From: Ampullaceana balthica
Taxonomy: Eukaryota; Mollusca; Gastropoda; Lymnaeidae
NCBI GenBank assembly: GCA_944989445.1
Contig: CALYLW010000162.1
Location: 62,001 to 126,000 of the forward strand
Length of the DNA stretch: 64,000 bases
Direction of reading: 5' to 3'
Shown one piece after another: positions 12,368 to 31,330 of the stretch (position 1 is its first letter; each line of letters opens with the position of its first letter). The notes beneath the pieces were generated by a model. It ran no database searches and was not told the DNA's origin. It was given only the letters and a program-made list of their open reading frames with translations. The position numbers and the translations under genes were made by a program.

Positions 12368-12639
12368 TGGGCCGTTCATAAAGTACGTCACGCTCCAGGA
12401 GGGGGGATGGGGTGTAAGAAAGTGTGACAGTTTGTGACAGGGGGTGGGGGGTTGTCCGGCAACGTGTGACGTCACGGTGTTTTCTATTACATTTTAATTA
12501 TTTTGTTAATAAAAAATAAAAAATAATTCAAAATTGGGACGTACTTTACGGATCCGAGATTTGTGACAGTTTGTGACGGGGGGGGGGAGAGGGGGTTAAA
12601 ATGGTCGAAAATAGCGTGTCGTACTTTATTGACGGCCCA
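12368..12639. mobile_element. Harbinger-like MITE
   Basis: The left end TGGGCCGTTCATAAAGTACG and right end CGTACTTTATTGACGGCCCA form an imperfect inverted repeat. TTA lies on both sides. Inside are GTGACAGTTTGTGACAG-type motifs related to those in the 39989 element. There is no coding sequence. Confidence 0.75.
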
Positions 12640-12803
12640 TTAGTTTAGCATAACCATTTTAAATACATTTAACTCCATCTAAAACCATTCAGCGCACACT
12701 TGACAACATTTACTGGCCCTATTAGTTTAGCATAACCATTTTAAATACATTTAACTCCATCTAAAACCATTCAGCGCACACTTGACAACATTTACTGGCC
12801 TTT
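12640..12803. repeat. 82-bp tandem duplication
   Basis: The sequence starting ATTAGTTTAGCATAACCATT at 12639 recurs at 12721 and both copies run to TTTACTGGCC with no visible change. The first copy starts exactly at the right end of the MITE at 12368-12639. Confidence 0.9.
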
Positions 12804-13031
12804 AATACTCGAGACTACTAAACCGTAACACTGTTACTTACAAACCCCGGCATTAAATTTAAATACTCCCACACTGAGATTTCCACCCCACCACTCCACC
12901 ACCCCCACCCCCATATTAATACTTCCAAACTCCCCCACCCTGTCACATCCACGAGGTATTGATCTTTGTTAATCAATCACCACATAGAATTATCTCACAT
13001 CGCCATCTACTTTTTTTTGTTACCTCTACAG

Positions 13032-13220
13032 CAGTGCTTCTCAAAGAGGTGGTCCACGGACCGGTGCCGGTCCGTGGGCCATCCGATGCCGGTCCGCAGA
13101 AGTTAACCAAGAAAGGACATTTCGCTACCACGTCAGTACAGGGAAAATAGTTCACCGGTCCCTGGTGCAATGGAAAATATTCCTGCCGGTCCACAATACT
13201 AAAAAGTTTGAGAAGCACTG
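13032..13220. mobile_element. hAT-type MITE, family D copy 1
   Basis: A 189-bp element with ends CAGTGCTTCTCAAAG and TTTGAGAAGCACTG and an exact 8-bp duplication CTCTACAG at 13024-13031 and 13221-13228. Internal GGACCGGTGCCGGTCCGTGG can form its own hairpin. Other copies are at 36267, 40734 and, partial, 40188. Confidence 0.9.
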
Positions 13221-13449
13221 CTCTACAGTACTTATGTAATCCATTTTTTAACACCGGCCTCAACCGCACATGTCCCGTCCGTACCAACCCGCCGCCCCCC
13301 TCCCCCCAAACATAAACCCGTTCACAACCGTTGTTTTAAACCCGTTGGAACACGAGTTGCGATTGTCACTGTCCCGTCTCTTTGACCACTGAGTCTGACC
13401 TCCCTGGGGGGATCGGAGAATTAACGAGTTACAAGTGCAGATACAGCGG

Positions 13450-13740
13450 CGTGACACACACGCGCGCGCGTTACTGTAACAAACACACATTTATTTGACA
13501 CACACACACACTCGGTACTGTAACAAACACACATTGATATGGCATACACACACACACACAAGTTACTATAACAAACACACGTTCATATGGCGCGCGCGCG
13601 CACGCACACACAAACACACACGTGACTGTTACAAACACATTCATGAGGCACACACACACACAAGCTTCTGTAACAAACACACATTCATGTGACACATACA
13701 CACGTTACTGTAACAAACACACATTCATGTGGCACAAGGA
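13450..13740. repeat. CA-rich compound repeat
   Basis: Six or so units combine a (CA)n run with TTACTGTAACAAACACACAT and TCATATGGC or TCATGTGGC. A CGCGCGCG run lies near 13590. Confidence 0.9.
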
Positions 13741-13750
13741 CTCACAAACC

Positions 13751-13850
13751 CAGAGGCGTAGCGGGGGGTATGTGCCACTAGGGACATAACCCGGGTTTGC
13801 CGCGGGGAAAATATGTTGATGCTATTTTTAAAAAAAAAGTTTGATTGGAA
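13751..13850. mobile_element. Possible MITE left end
   Basis: CAGAGGCGTAGCGGGGGGTA directly follows the CA-rich array and looks like the start of a hAT-type MITE. No right end was found, so the extent given is nominal. Confidence 0.25.
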
Positions 13851-15289
13851 ATGAATAATAAGGACACAATCAATTTTTATGTTGGCGATAAATAGAAGGG
13901 CTTTCATTTCTTGATTAAATTTGAAGTTGTCTGTTTTATGGGGTAAAATAGTCCTTGTTTTTTGACAATGCCATGTGAGATAACTTAAACATCTAATAGT
14001 GTAGAGTAGATTAGCTAGTGTCCGAAAATCATATCAGTTTTCAGAATTGTGTAACACCCTAAACCTCACACGAATTTCTACAGTATAACCTCATCTTGTT
14101 AAGAATACAACTTTTCCCTACACGGTTTTTTTTTACATAACATCCTATATAATGAAAGGCACGTTTCTGTCCGTTCTGTCCGGTCATCTATAGCGATTGA
14201 TCCCTCAAACACATCTGACTCCTACAGCCAATCATATTGAACACGTTTACGCGGACGTTCAAAACGAGTTATTTTTAGTGCAGTATTTCTTCCAAGACTT
14301 TATTTTGAGTATGCGCGTTGGGATTTATAGTCAAAAGCTCTGTTTTTACGAGCTATTTATTTTAACTATAATGAATAGTATTTTTGACGCGATGCACATG
14401 TATGCCGATCGAGACGGCTCTTGGAGGGGAGTTACAACATGCCACCGAACGGTGGCGGAACGTCCTTGGGCGGGCTTTGTTGCTCGTGACTATATATTGG
14501 CTGTGATCGCAAAAAATTTGCTCTCTCGTACGTTGACCGGAAGATTCAATTAAAATGAAAAAGTCTGAACATAAAACTTAAGCAAAAGTCAAAGCATTCT
14601 TTAAGTATTATATTAGTTTCTCTGTGAGTAGCCTATGCAAAGCATTTTATTAGCACTATACGTATATAAATAATTTCGGGCATCATTGACTTGTTAAAAT
14701 ACATGGTTCCAGATAGTACATGTTTACAATTTAATGTCACACACACACACAAAGGAGATTTCATTGTGGCTAGCAATGTTCCTGCGTCCGTTCTGTGTTA
14801 AGTTTTTCGTCTGCCTGTCAGATTTTCCATAGCTTTCAAAATATTCTCAAAATGGCTCTCTTCTATATCCACTCATTTGTATCCTGAAGTCTGTTTCATA
14901 CCTTGTTGTAGCAGCAATTAGATTTTCTTGCAATGGTGTGTGGAGATGGAAAAGAATACGTAACAACGTTCTAGTGTACCAAAAATAGTTTTGGTGTGAA
15001 TTCTGTGTCTAACTTGGAAAAGTTAATGTTATTATGTTGGACACTCAATCTCGCTGCACATTTTGTTAACGAAAACACGTTCATCTTTACGTAGGGCTAT
15101 TTATTTATATTAATTAAATCAAAGAAATCTTTGAAATGCTATTGGTTGTTTTGGGAATGTAACGAATCCAGCCATTTTTGCTTTTACAAGATGAGCGGCT
15201 GACAAACTTGAATCAGTTATAAATACCAGCAGGTAAATGTCATGTTTTCATACCACTTCAGCCCCTTGGTTATTTAGTTCATTAGAATT
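13851..15289. other. Mostly unassigned, with a possible repeat start at 14139
   Basis: ATCCTATATAATGAAAGGCA followed by GTTTCTGTCCGTTCTGTCC near 14142 looks like a transposon terminus, but there is no second copy or matching end here. The 118-codon frame at 14197-14553 has no domain I recognise and is likely non-coding. Confidence 0.3.
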
Positions 15290-15470
15290 AATATAATAGA
15301 GTTTGAAGTCGTGGCATTAGTTCCTTCATTTATTTTATTAATTTGTATACCTTAGCTTTTCTCCTATTTTATGAAACATTATCTTACCGCTTTTCTTTTT
15401 TTTTAGAAGCTAATTAGCAACGATGAATTTTCCGCCCCAACACAAATTGCCGCCCATAGCTCGATTGGCT
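15290..15470 (+). repeat. Dispersed repeat, copy 1
   Basis: Pieces recur at 15955-16140 in the same order: GAGTTTGAAGT, AGTTCCTTCATTTATTTTAT, CTAATTAGCAACGATGAATT and GCCGCCC. There is no coding signal. Confidence 0.4.
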
Positions 15471-15631
15471 CTTATTTGATATTGATAGGGTAAAGTAAAT
15501 GTTGCATTTACAACATGAGCAGCTGTAACATTTGAAGAATCAATTAAGTTACCATCAGTGTCACAATTTCATAATACTTAAACCTCTTAGTTTTCAGCTC
15601 AGTAACATAGTATGATAAGAATTAAATCTAA

Positions 15632-15836
15632 CTAGTGTATCACCCGTCAAAAATGACGGAAGTTTTCAAAATAAATACACATCAGATTAAAAAATAACGT
15701 AATACAGAACTTTCATTTATTTTATTTATTTTTATTTGATTCATTTATTATCATATTGAACAATTTTATGCGGGCCGTTCGAAAAGTGTTATTTTTGGTG
15801 CAGTAATTTGGTGCGCTGCTTTCTAAAATTAGTAGC
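15632..15836 (-). mobile_element. Helitron-like family A, copy 2 (internally deleted)
   Basis: It has the family A 3' end (minus strand CCGTCATTTTTGACGG, GTGATACA, CTAG) and the GGTGCAGTAATTTGG and CTGCTTTCTAAAATTAGTAG blocks, but the GC-rich middle is missing. Confidence 0.6.
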
Positions 15837-15954
15837 ACTATAAAACAAAATCGATCGTAGCGCCACCTAACAGCATTACATCCATCGCAGCGCCACCTAA
15901 CAGTATTACATCCATACAGACAACGGGAATTATGTATATTGATATGGAGTTTGA

Positions 15955-16164
15955 AGTTTTAGCATTTGAAACTTTACATATTTTAGTATAGTTCCTTTAT
16001 TTCTTTTATCAATTTCTTATTTAGTTTTTATTTTATTTTCATTAAAAGCTCCATTTTCTTTCAAATTTTTACTTTGAACCTAATTAATGACGAGAAATTT
16101 GCCGCCCCTAACAAAGTGCCACCCGGTGCATTCGCCCCCTTGCCCCACTCTCGCTAAGCCACTG
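15955..16164 (+). repeat. Dispersed repeat, copy 2, with a CAGTGGCTTAGCGAGAG end
   Basis: Related to 15290-15470. It ends TCTCGCTAAGCCACTG at 16164, a hAT-like terminus on the minus strand. The left terminus is not found. Confidence 0.4.
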
Positions 16165-16584
16165 TACAAACCCTAACTTTCATTCTTTCATAATAAAGTA
16201 GATCCTAGTGGTTCCCATTTGATTTTCGACCTTGTGCCCTTGCTGTAGTCTGAATTTTCGCAATATTGTTTGGCATGCTCGGGCGCTCAGAATTGCGATT
16301 TTTCTTCTAACTTAGCGAGCTATTTAGATCTCTCCCTTATCTCGGTGGGCAAGTCAAATTTATCTTCTTAGTAGACTAGTTAGATTTGTCTTCTAGCTTG
16401 GCTTACTAGGTAAAAACATTTAGATAAATCGTAGTCAAATATCGTAAAGCACCATCTACAAACTATTTGTAGAATCTTCTGCAAACATTTATATAAATAA
16501 GGATTAGCTTCAATGTTCTACTGGATAGCGTATCTCATCATAACAGGTTTGGGATGAATCATAAAATTATGAATGCGTTTTAAT

Positions 16585-16769
16585 CAGTGCCGGATTTAGA
16601 CCGACTTGACCAGGGCCTAAGCCATTTGAGATATGAATATGAGGCCCTTTGTAAGTCCAGATATTCTATGTCGGTGTAACATATGACAATCGCTCACTTT
16701 TTGGGGGCCCCTAAAAACGTGGGCGTCCTAAGATAAAGCTTGTGTAGCTAATACATAAATCCGGCACTG
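16585..16769. mobile_element. hAT-type MITE
   Basis: The ends CAGTGCCGGATTTA and TAAATCCGGCACTG are perfect inverted repeats of 14 bp over 185 bp. Flanks GTTTTAAT and GTTTTTAC match at 6 of 8 positions, an aged 8-bp duplication. Inside are GGGCCTAAGCC and GGGGGCCCCTA motifs. Confidence 0.75.
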
Positions 16770-17357
16770 GTTTTTACGTTTCGCTGTTTCCCTGATGGAC
16801 GCCGTCCCCACCCTATCACCTCTTTATGAAGCCCCTGCCCTGGGACATGATGCTAAAAGAGCGCTTCTTGTGTTAATTAGCTCGATGATGCAGTGCTTCA
16901 CCCCCACCCACCATCCCCCCACCTTTCCGGACCCAATTTGTATACAAACTCTACCCGCCCTCCAAAGAAAAAAATACTTCGTGACACATGTGCGCGACCC
17001 CCCCCCTTGCGTATTACGTAATACTTCAGATAATCTACGTTTATTTTGACTTTGTTTTGGTGAGGTTCTCGCCTAAACTTTTCATTTCCATTTCCACTTC
17101 ACAGGGTCGTTATATCAAATCCATGACATGACGATCTGAAGTTTAACTCTATATTTTATTTTATTTCATTAGTCAATCATATAAAGGGAATTATTTATTT
17201 TTTTGTATTTAAAAAATCAACTTTGGGAACGAGATTATAAATATAAGTAGCCTACCGCTGAGGTCTGGTTTGAAAATCATACATTTTTTTAGAGATCTTT
17301 TTGTTAAACTCACTCAAATTTTTAACTGGACATTCAAGACAAAGGTATTTAAGGAAG
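16770..17357. other. No recognised feature
   Basis: Contains a C-rich stretch at 16905-17010 and AT-rich sequence after it. Confidence 0.45.
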
Positions 17358-17964
17358 TACCGTATATACTCGTTTTAAAGCCGAAACTTTTTTGGACAAA
17401 ATCTAGGGGGGAAAGTTGTGGTGTTGGCTTACGAGCGGGTCATAGGTGATTTCTGTATGGATATTGAATATCGGTGTTGTTATTGTAGGTCATCAAGGTC
17501 CTTGTCTCCATTCTACAAGATTCTTCTACAAGATTCGACTGCTCTACCAGAAGCTATAAAATGTTATTAAACATCTGCACTAACCTTATTTAATAATATT
17601 GCTTATTTTTGTGAATGTTTTAATAAATTGTTTTACAATTTTTCTTTTCAGCAAGGAATTTTAATGCACGCGCTTTCGCCACTGTTTACCAAATAATTTT
17701 TTTTTAAAAACGTTAACTCTTGCCTAAAAAAAGAGCACAAAGACAAAGATAAGTAGTACAAAGTAAACAATCATAATGACCGAATTAGCTTGTATTTTTT
17801 TTGTAAAATGTGTACCATTTTGTTTACGCTGTCCTATTATTTTTTGGGGGGTCGGTTTAGAGTGGGTTACCCACTTTAAATACTATTCTCTTCCAAAAGA
17901 AGTCGGGGGGGGGGCAGGGGGTCGGTTTATTAACTAACGGGCTATATATCGAGTTTAAACGGTA
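17358..17964. mobile_element. TIR element, TACCGTATATACTCG end
   Basis: The left end TACCGTATATACTCGTTTTA and the right end (reverse complement TACCGTTTAAACTCGATATA) are imperfect inverted repeats. AAAGCCGA near the left end pairs with TCGGTTTAT near 17922. There is no ORF. The class is not settled. Confidence 0.45.
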
Positions 17965-18466
17965 ATTATTTTAAAGAGAAATTTTACAAATGAAATAAAA
18001 GCAACAAATCCCATTATTTGTCCTGTTAGCTTAGGGACAGAGAGGTTCCATTACCTTGACGCCCTTATTTCCAGAAAACAACGCTCCCTCACCCCCCCCC
18101 CAACTGGTCATACACGAGAGCCGGGGCAACGGAGAGGATATGCTCGTATTGTGTTTGTTTTGTTTAATTTACTGATTCGCATTTTAAACATTCCCAGAAA
18201 CATCTAACAATAGGACGAACTACGTCAATGGCATAATAAATTGTCCACCCTATGACGTCACATGTAACCCATATCCCCACCGCCATGCCATGTTGATTTC
18301 AAGACACGGTGATTCCAAGTACGTCTCGTCTTTCATGTCAGCTCTTGCATTGTTCTCTCCATCAATACATTGAATGGATTCTTGCATCCTGTTCACGAGC
18401 ATTACTAAAATCCTTTCAGAGGTTCTAAAATCATAGTTTACTTAACTTTAAACTGACTCATCACAG
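17965..18466. other. No recognised feature
   Basis: Nothing repeated within the window and no convincing exon. Confidence 0.4.
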
Positions 18467-18674
18467 CAAAAGCGTCACTAGGAGGGGGGTGCGGGGGATG
18501 CGGACCGCACCAGATGACACCATTACCAGGGATGACTCCAAATCGTAAAATTGTGTATGTCTCCGTTATTTTGGCACCGGCAGACTCGGAGGTCTATGGG
18601 GTAGGCCTAAGTCGTGAGAGGGGTGACACCATGAGCTAACGCACTGGGTGAAACAAACCCTAGTGACGCCTCTG
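18467..18674. mobile_element. hAT-type MITE, family E copy 1
   Basis: The ends are CAAAAGCGTCACTAGG and CCTAGTGACGCCTCTG. An exact 8-bp duplication CATCACAG flanks it (18459-18466, 18675-18682). Internal sequence contains GCGGACCGCACC. A relative is at 30354. Confidence 0.85.
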
Positions 18675-18842
18675 CATCACAGTGACAACTTTATCCTAAT
18701 AAAAAGTTTAAGAAATCTTATTTATGTATGTCTGCAAGAATGAACCGCCTTGACCAGAGGTCAACAAACAGTAGTGAGCTAACCACACGGAAATCATTTT
18801 TTTTAAATAATGAAATAAAGGAAACGTGGACATGTTAAAAAT

Positions 18843-19414
18843 TCACTTCCTTGTTCACTTCCTTGTTCACTTCCTTGTTCACTTCCTTGTTCACTTCCTT
18901 GTTCACTTCCTTGTTCACTTCCTTGTTCACTTCCTTGTTCACTTCCTTGTTCACTTCCTTGTTCACTTCCTTGTTCACTTCCTTGTTCAATTCCTTGTTC
19001 ACTTCCTTGTTCACTTCCTTGTTCACTTCCTTGTTCACTTCCTTGTTCACTTCCTTGTTCACTTCCTTGTTCACTTCCTTGTTCACTTCCTTGTTCACTT
19101 CCTTGTTCACTTCCTTGTTCACTTCCTTGTTCACTTCCTTGTTCACTTCCTTGTTCACTTCCTTGTTCACTTCCTTGTTCACTTCCTTGTTCACTTCCTT
19201 GTTCACTTCCTTGTTCACTTCCTTGTTCACTTCCTTGTTCACTTCCTTGTTCACTTCCTTGTTCACTTCCTTGTTCACTTCCTTGTTCACTTCCTTGTTC
19301 ACTTCCTTGTTCACTTCCTTGTTCACTTCCTTGTTCACTTCCTTGTTCACTTCCTTGTTCACTTCCTTGTTCACTTCCTTGTTCACTTCCTTGTTCACTT
19401 CCTTGTTCACTTCC
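18843..19414. repeat. 12-bp satellite, about 48 copies
   Basis: The unit is TTCACTTCCTTG. Over 572 bp only one substitution is visible (an A for C at 18990). Because 12 is a multiple of three and the unit has no stop in several frames, long repetitive ORFs appear on both strands; these are not taken as genes. Confidence 0.95.
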
Positions 19415-19812
19415 ATCTCGTTGGGTTATATATATATTTATTTTTTAAATGGCAACATTCGCTCCACTCAACCCATGGTTGTTATTCTATGTTTAACAGG
19501 GCTTGTCATTTCTAGAGGGAAACCTATTAATAGAAATATCTCGTGTTTTTAGGTCGACAGATTTAATTAAATTTAATAAAAGGTACGAGTCAGTATGTAA
19601 ATGTAGGTATATTGAGAAGGAAGTGTCTTATCAGCTATTTGTTAATCCTTAGTTTATTTAAGACAGCTTATTCGACTTGAACAAGAAAAAAAACAGTTTC
19701 GTAATTTTACTATGCTAAAAATTTTGAGAACTTATTGAATCTTCTGCATGCATGCCTAAAAACATTGTTCCGCTAAAATGTAGTCTGAAAAAAGAACATT
19801 ATTCAAATAGAT
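19415..19812. other. No recognised feature
   Basis: AT-rich flank between the 12-bp satellite and a Helitron-like copy. Confidence 0.4.
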
Positions 19813-20190
19813 TGTGCCAGGGCGCCGTGGCGCCTGCGGCGCCCACTTGTTTTAGGGCGCCTATGGCGCCAACCTTTTTCAAAAGCCCATCTAACGTGTC
19901 CTTTTTTTTGTTAAATACGAAATATTAAACTTTCTGAAATGTACGCAAAGTATTTAATAATAGGGGTTGTAGGGCGCCTACGGCGCCCACTTTGTTTTTT
20001 TGTCAAAAGCCCAAGTAACTTATCCTTGTTTGATAAAGACGAAATATTAAACTTCCTGGAATGTACACAAAGTATTTTACATCTTTAATTTATAATAATC
20101 ATGCGCACCGATGCACACCTTGTATTTTAAAATATAAGATCAAACAATGACGTCATATTAAATATTTTTACAGTGCTAATCAACACACGA
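19813..20190 (-). mobile_element. Helitron-like family A, copy 3 (variant 3' end)
   Basis: It matches family A through the GGGCGCCTATGGCGCC and TAGGGGTTGTAGGGCGCC blocks. Instead of the CCGTCA hairpin and CTAG it begins near GTGCCAGGGCGCCGTGGCGCC on the + strand. The distal part is diverged. Confidence 0.5.
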
Positions 20191-20717
20191 TTTTTCAACT
20201 TCTATAGACTGTTGTACATCGTTCCTCAGAGTTCCACATACTTCCCAACAGGGAGTGACCTGGGCTTTTATATTATTTATGAGTTATGACCATTTCTGCC
20301 AGCGCTAGGTTTTTCAACCTAGATATTGGTTTTTCGTACCTTGTTTCTAGGTGTGTTTTTTTAAATAGCAATAATCTAGGTTTTTTTTTAATAGTAAATT
20401 TACGATTTAAAAGTAAGAAAGTACATAATTATGTGCTATTTACGTTCTAAATAAATTCCATTTTTCAATAATAAAAATAAGCAGTAGGTGGCAACAGTAT
20501 TTTTAGCCGCTCTATCATGGTACATTATGTCATTTATGGCTATATCCCATTGAATTCGAAAGGTGGCGCTGCTACAGTGCCATCTAAAAAATTACGGTAC
20601 ACGATAAAACAGCTTGAATGAGCCAAAATATTCAATTTTATTAGACTTTATGACAATAACAGCTCTACCATTTTCCTCTTCCTGCTTTGAGAGAATATTC
20701 TCTCAAGTATACACGGT
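20191..20717. other. No recognised feature
   Basis: T-rich sequence ahead of the LINE relic; it could include more LINE sequence too diverged to see. Confidence 0.35.
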
Positions 20718-21192
20718 ATACATCAAAGATACCGTTAATCTAATACAGCGGTTCTCAAAATGTGTGTCGCGAACCCCCCTTTGGGGTCGCGACGGGTTTT
20801 CTGGGGGTCGCCAATTGTCAACTATGCATATTCACCATAATGCAAATTTGATCTATTTTGTAAAAACTTTATTGAAAATGACTTATTTAAATTTCACACG
20901 GGTCACATGGCTTTTATAAAATGGGGTCGCCATCAAAAAAAGGTTGGGAACCACTGATCTAATACAACCCTCAAATAGACATAGTTATAAAAATACTTTT
21001 CCTATTTGTATGCCACAACAAACTTATACAAATACTCGTTCTTCCGTCCGGAATCGGACGTGGAATGAATTCCTGATCAAACGAGGAAAACCAACACTCT
21101 AAGACTAGATACACATAAACAATGGATAAACGTAGGACTTAATAATATTCTGTATAAAAGGAGCTTCTGTAATAGATAAGATAAGAATTCTG
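20718..21192 (+). pseudogene. Older copy of the same LINE 3' end, split by a hAT element
   Basis: Sequence from about 20718 and again from 20957 lines up with 51990-52290: the CTAATACAACCCTCAAATAGA, TCCGTCCGGAAT, GGAAAACCAACACT and AGGAGCTTCTGTAA blocks recur in order, ending in AGATAAGATAAG. It has frameshifts and stops. A hAT-type element sits at 20746-20956. Confidence 0.75.
20746..20956. mobile_element. hAT-type MITE within the LINE relic
   Basis: The ends are CAGCGGTTCTCAA and TTGGGAACCACTG, a near-complete inverted repeat. The 8-bp duplication ATCTAATA flanks it exactly (20738-20745 and 20957-20964). It contains paired GGGGTCGC blocks and no coding capacity. Confidence 0.85.
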
Positions 21193-21290
21193 ATAAGATT
21201 GCCATTTATAAGGGAGATGGCATGAGTGATGAATAAATGCAGATGTAAGCATATTTTATACAAAGTTATTTGGAACATACTAATACATTA

Positions 21291-21650
21291 GGGGGTACGT
21301 CCATAAATGACGTCATGCACCTAGAGGGGGGGGGTCACACTTTTGTGACGATGTGTGACGAGGGGGAGGGGGGTGTTTAAGAACTGTGACGTCACATCAA
21401 AAAACGCGCAACTTTTAAATGGAAAGCTCCACTTAAATAGTTGATGGCTTACAATTTATTTCATGACGTTTTCAATGGCTTCACGCGTGTTAGGATTTTA
21501 GAAGGCAGCCTTACATTAATTACATACTTAATTGACAATACAGTAATTTGAAACATGCTCATTTTCATAGGAAATATAGCTTGGGGGGGGATGAGAGAGA
21601 AAGAGAGAGAGAGAAGCTTTGTTTACGTCATTTTTGAGAGGCCATAACTT
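21291..21650. mobile_element. Probable Harbinger-like element, degenerate right end
   Basis: The left end (GGGGGTACGTCCATAAATGA) and the CACTTTTGTGACGATGTGTG, GAACTGTGACGTCACATC blocks match the left arm of the 39989 element. A weak right end may be TTTACGTCATTTTTGAGAGG near 21624. Boundaries on the right are uncertain. Confidence 0.5.
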
Positions 21651-21822
21651 TTTGTGATGCCGTGTTTATTTTTGCGTGTCTAGGTTTTTTTCATTCGGAC
21701 ATAGGTTGTTGTTGTTTTTTTTGGTTGTTTTTTTTACGTGTTGGCTATTTTTTGTTTCCAATATTGTCACCGACAGCACTGGTTGTGACGTTTTCCGGTC
21801 TTAGAAACGACAAGCTCTATAG

Positions 21823-22270
21823 TCTACAGAGTAAGGGAGCATTGACAGAGACGATGTCTACAGAGTAAGGGAGCATTGACAGAGACGATGTCTACAGAGT
21901 AACGGAGCATTGACAGAGAAGATATCTACATAGTAAGGGAGCATTGACAGAGACGATGTCTACAGAGTAAGGGAGCATTGACAGAGACGATATCTACAGA
22001 GTAACGGAGCATTGACAGAGACGATGTCTACAGAGTAGCGGAGCATTGACAGAGACGATATCTACAGAGTAAGGGAGCATTGACAGAGACGATATCTACA
22101 GAGTAACGGAGCATTGACAGAGGCGATGTCTACAGAGTAACGGAGCATTGACAGAGACGATATCTACAGAGTAAGGGAGCATTGACAGAGACGATATCTA
22201 CAGAGTAACGGAGCATTGACAGAGGCGATGTCTACAGAGTAAGGGAGCATTGACAGAGATGATATCTACA
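21823..22270. repeat. 34-bp minisatellite, about 13 copies
   Basis: The unit contains TCTACAGAGTAAGGGAGCAT and TGACAGAGACGATG. Variants alternate between AAGGG and AACGG and between GATG and GATA, in a pattern that suggests a higher-order unit of two or three. Confidence 0.9.
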
Positions 22271-22352
22271 GCAAAGCAAAAGTTTGACCATCATCAACTA
22301 TTGGCACGAGATGTGCACGGGAGTGCGTGGATGACGGCACATGTAAGTGTGG

Positions 22353-22690
22353 GGTGTGGGCCAACTGAGAGGATTGTGGGACAACTGAGAGGATTGTGGG
22401 ACAACTGAGAGGCTTGAGGGCTATCTAAGGGAGTTTGGGCCAACTGGGGGCGTGGGCCAACTGAGGGGATGTGGGCCAACTGAGGTGGTGTGGGCCAAAA
22501 GAGGTGGTGTGAGCCAACTGATGGGGTGTGGGCCAACTGAGGTGGTGTGAGCCAACTGAGGGGATGTGGGCCAACTGAGGTGGTGTGGGCCAACTGAGAC
22601 GGTTTGGACCAACTGAGGGGGTGTGATGTGAGCCAGCTGAGGGGTATGAGCCAACTGAGGGGGTGTGAGCCAAATGAGGGGGCGTGGGTG
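22353..22690. repeat. GGGCCAACTGAGG minisatellite
   Basis: About 18 degenerate units of roughly 18-19 bp, each with GTGGGCCAACTGAGG or GTGAGCCAACTGAGG. The three on the left are changed (GGACAACTGAGAGGATTGT). Minus-strand ORFs here are repeat artefacts. Confidence 0.9.
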
Positions 22691-30353
<7,663 letters not shown>

Positions 30354-30544
30354 CAGAGGCGTCACTAGGATTGGTGTCACCCAGTGCGGTACCTCATGGT
30401 ATCACCCCCTCTTGACTTACCCCATAGACCTCCTCCGAATCTGCCAGTGCCTAATAAAGGGAACAAACAGAATTGTACATTTTGGTGTAACCCCTTGTGA
30501 TGGTGTCACCCGGTGCGGTCCGCACCCCCATACTGACGCCTCTG
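30354..30544. mobile_element. hAT-type MITE, family E copy 2
   Basis: The ends CAGAGGCGTCACTAGG and ACTGACGCCTCTG match family E. Flanks CGGTGCAG and CGGACCAG agree at 6 of 8 positions. Internal GTGTCACC and GTGCGGT motifs recur in both halves. It ends 41 bp before the pogo-like element. Confidence 0.75.
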
Positions 30545-30831
30545 CGGACCAGCACGTAGGAAGACACGACCATTCTAATGAAATACAGTGGAATCTCGCA
30601 TTACGAGCCCCTCTCATGACGAGTAATTCGCATAACGGGCAAAAAAATTGAAAAAGGTTTCTCCCGTAACGAGCGAAAAATTCGCATAACGAGTGACGCA
30701 GAAAGGGAAAGTCCCCTTTTCCTGGAAATTTATTTGTAAGCCGGCACTTCCACCCCGATGCATCAGTAAGTATGTGTTTAGCACTCGGTCTGTTAGCGTA
30801 TGGTTTTCCCGTGTGATCATCCCTTTTTAAA

Positions 30832-31330
30832 TCCTTTATATTAACTCCTGGTGTCTGCGGCCGACCGACCGACCGACCGACCGAACGACCGCCCTTGTTG
30901 CCAAAACTTTTGAGCGATTTTTACCCCACTTGCTCGTAAGCGGGCGAGCTGAAATTTTGCAGGCAGTTTCGTACCGATAATAAAAACAATGTATCAAAAT
31001 TTCAGATCGATCGCAGGTACCGTAATTAAATTATTGATTTTTTAGATTATTTTATTTATTCCTATGTATCATGCTATTTTTTTAGATAGAGCGTCGCGGT
31101 GCGTATTATATTGAACAACCTTTCTGTCGCGCAATAAGGTGCGTATTTTATTGACAGCTCTTTTTATAAACATATTCCTGATCGGTGCGCATTATATTAA
31201 ACATGTTTTACAACACAACTGCAATTTTGTATTTCTGGATGGTCTGGCGCTGCGTATTATAATGAACATTCTTTTAGTTACGTCTCGTACATAAAGGATT
31301 TATAGTGAAAAACTTGGTTTTTACAGGGTT
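30832..31330 (-). repeat. Family C-like repeat (subfamily 2), copy in the pogo element
   Basis: It begins TTTAAATCCTTTATATTAAC and ends ATAAAGGATTTATAGT, inverted to each other. The middle has GAGCTGAAATTTTGCAGGCA and AAAATTTCAGATCGATCG, also found in family C. A (CGAC)n-like run lies at about 30861-30890. The relative is 49335-50050. Confidence 0.65.

Noticed and set aside
14197..14553. 118-codon open frame
   Set aside because: No recognisable domain, no splice or promoter support, and it follows a possible transposon terminus.
18826..19552. Long open frames of HFLV, FTSL and NKEV repeats on both strands
   Set aside because: They are products of the 12-bp satellite; no unique coding sequence, domain or splice structure supports them.
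21823..22270. CRISPR array
   Set aside because: Units are contiguous direct repeats without unique spacers, there are no cas genes, and the context is animal DNA.
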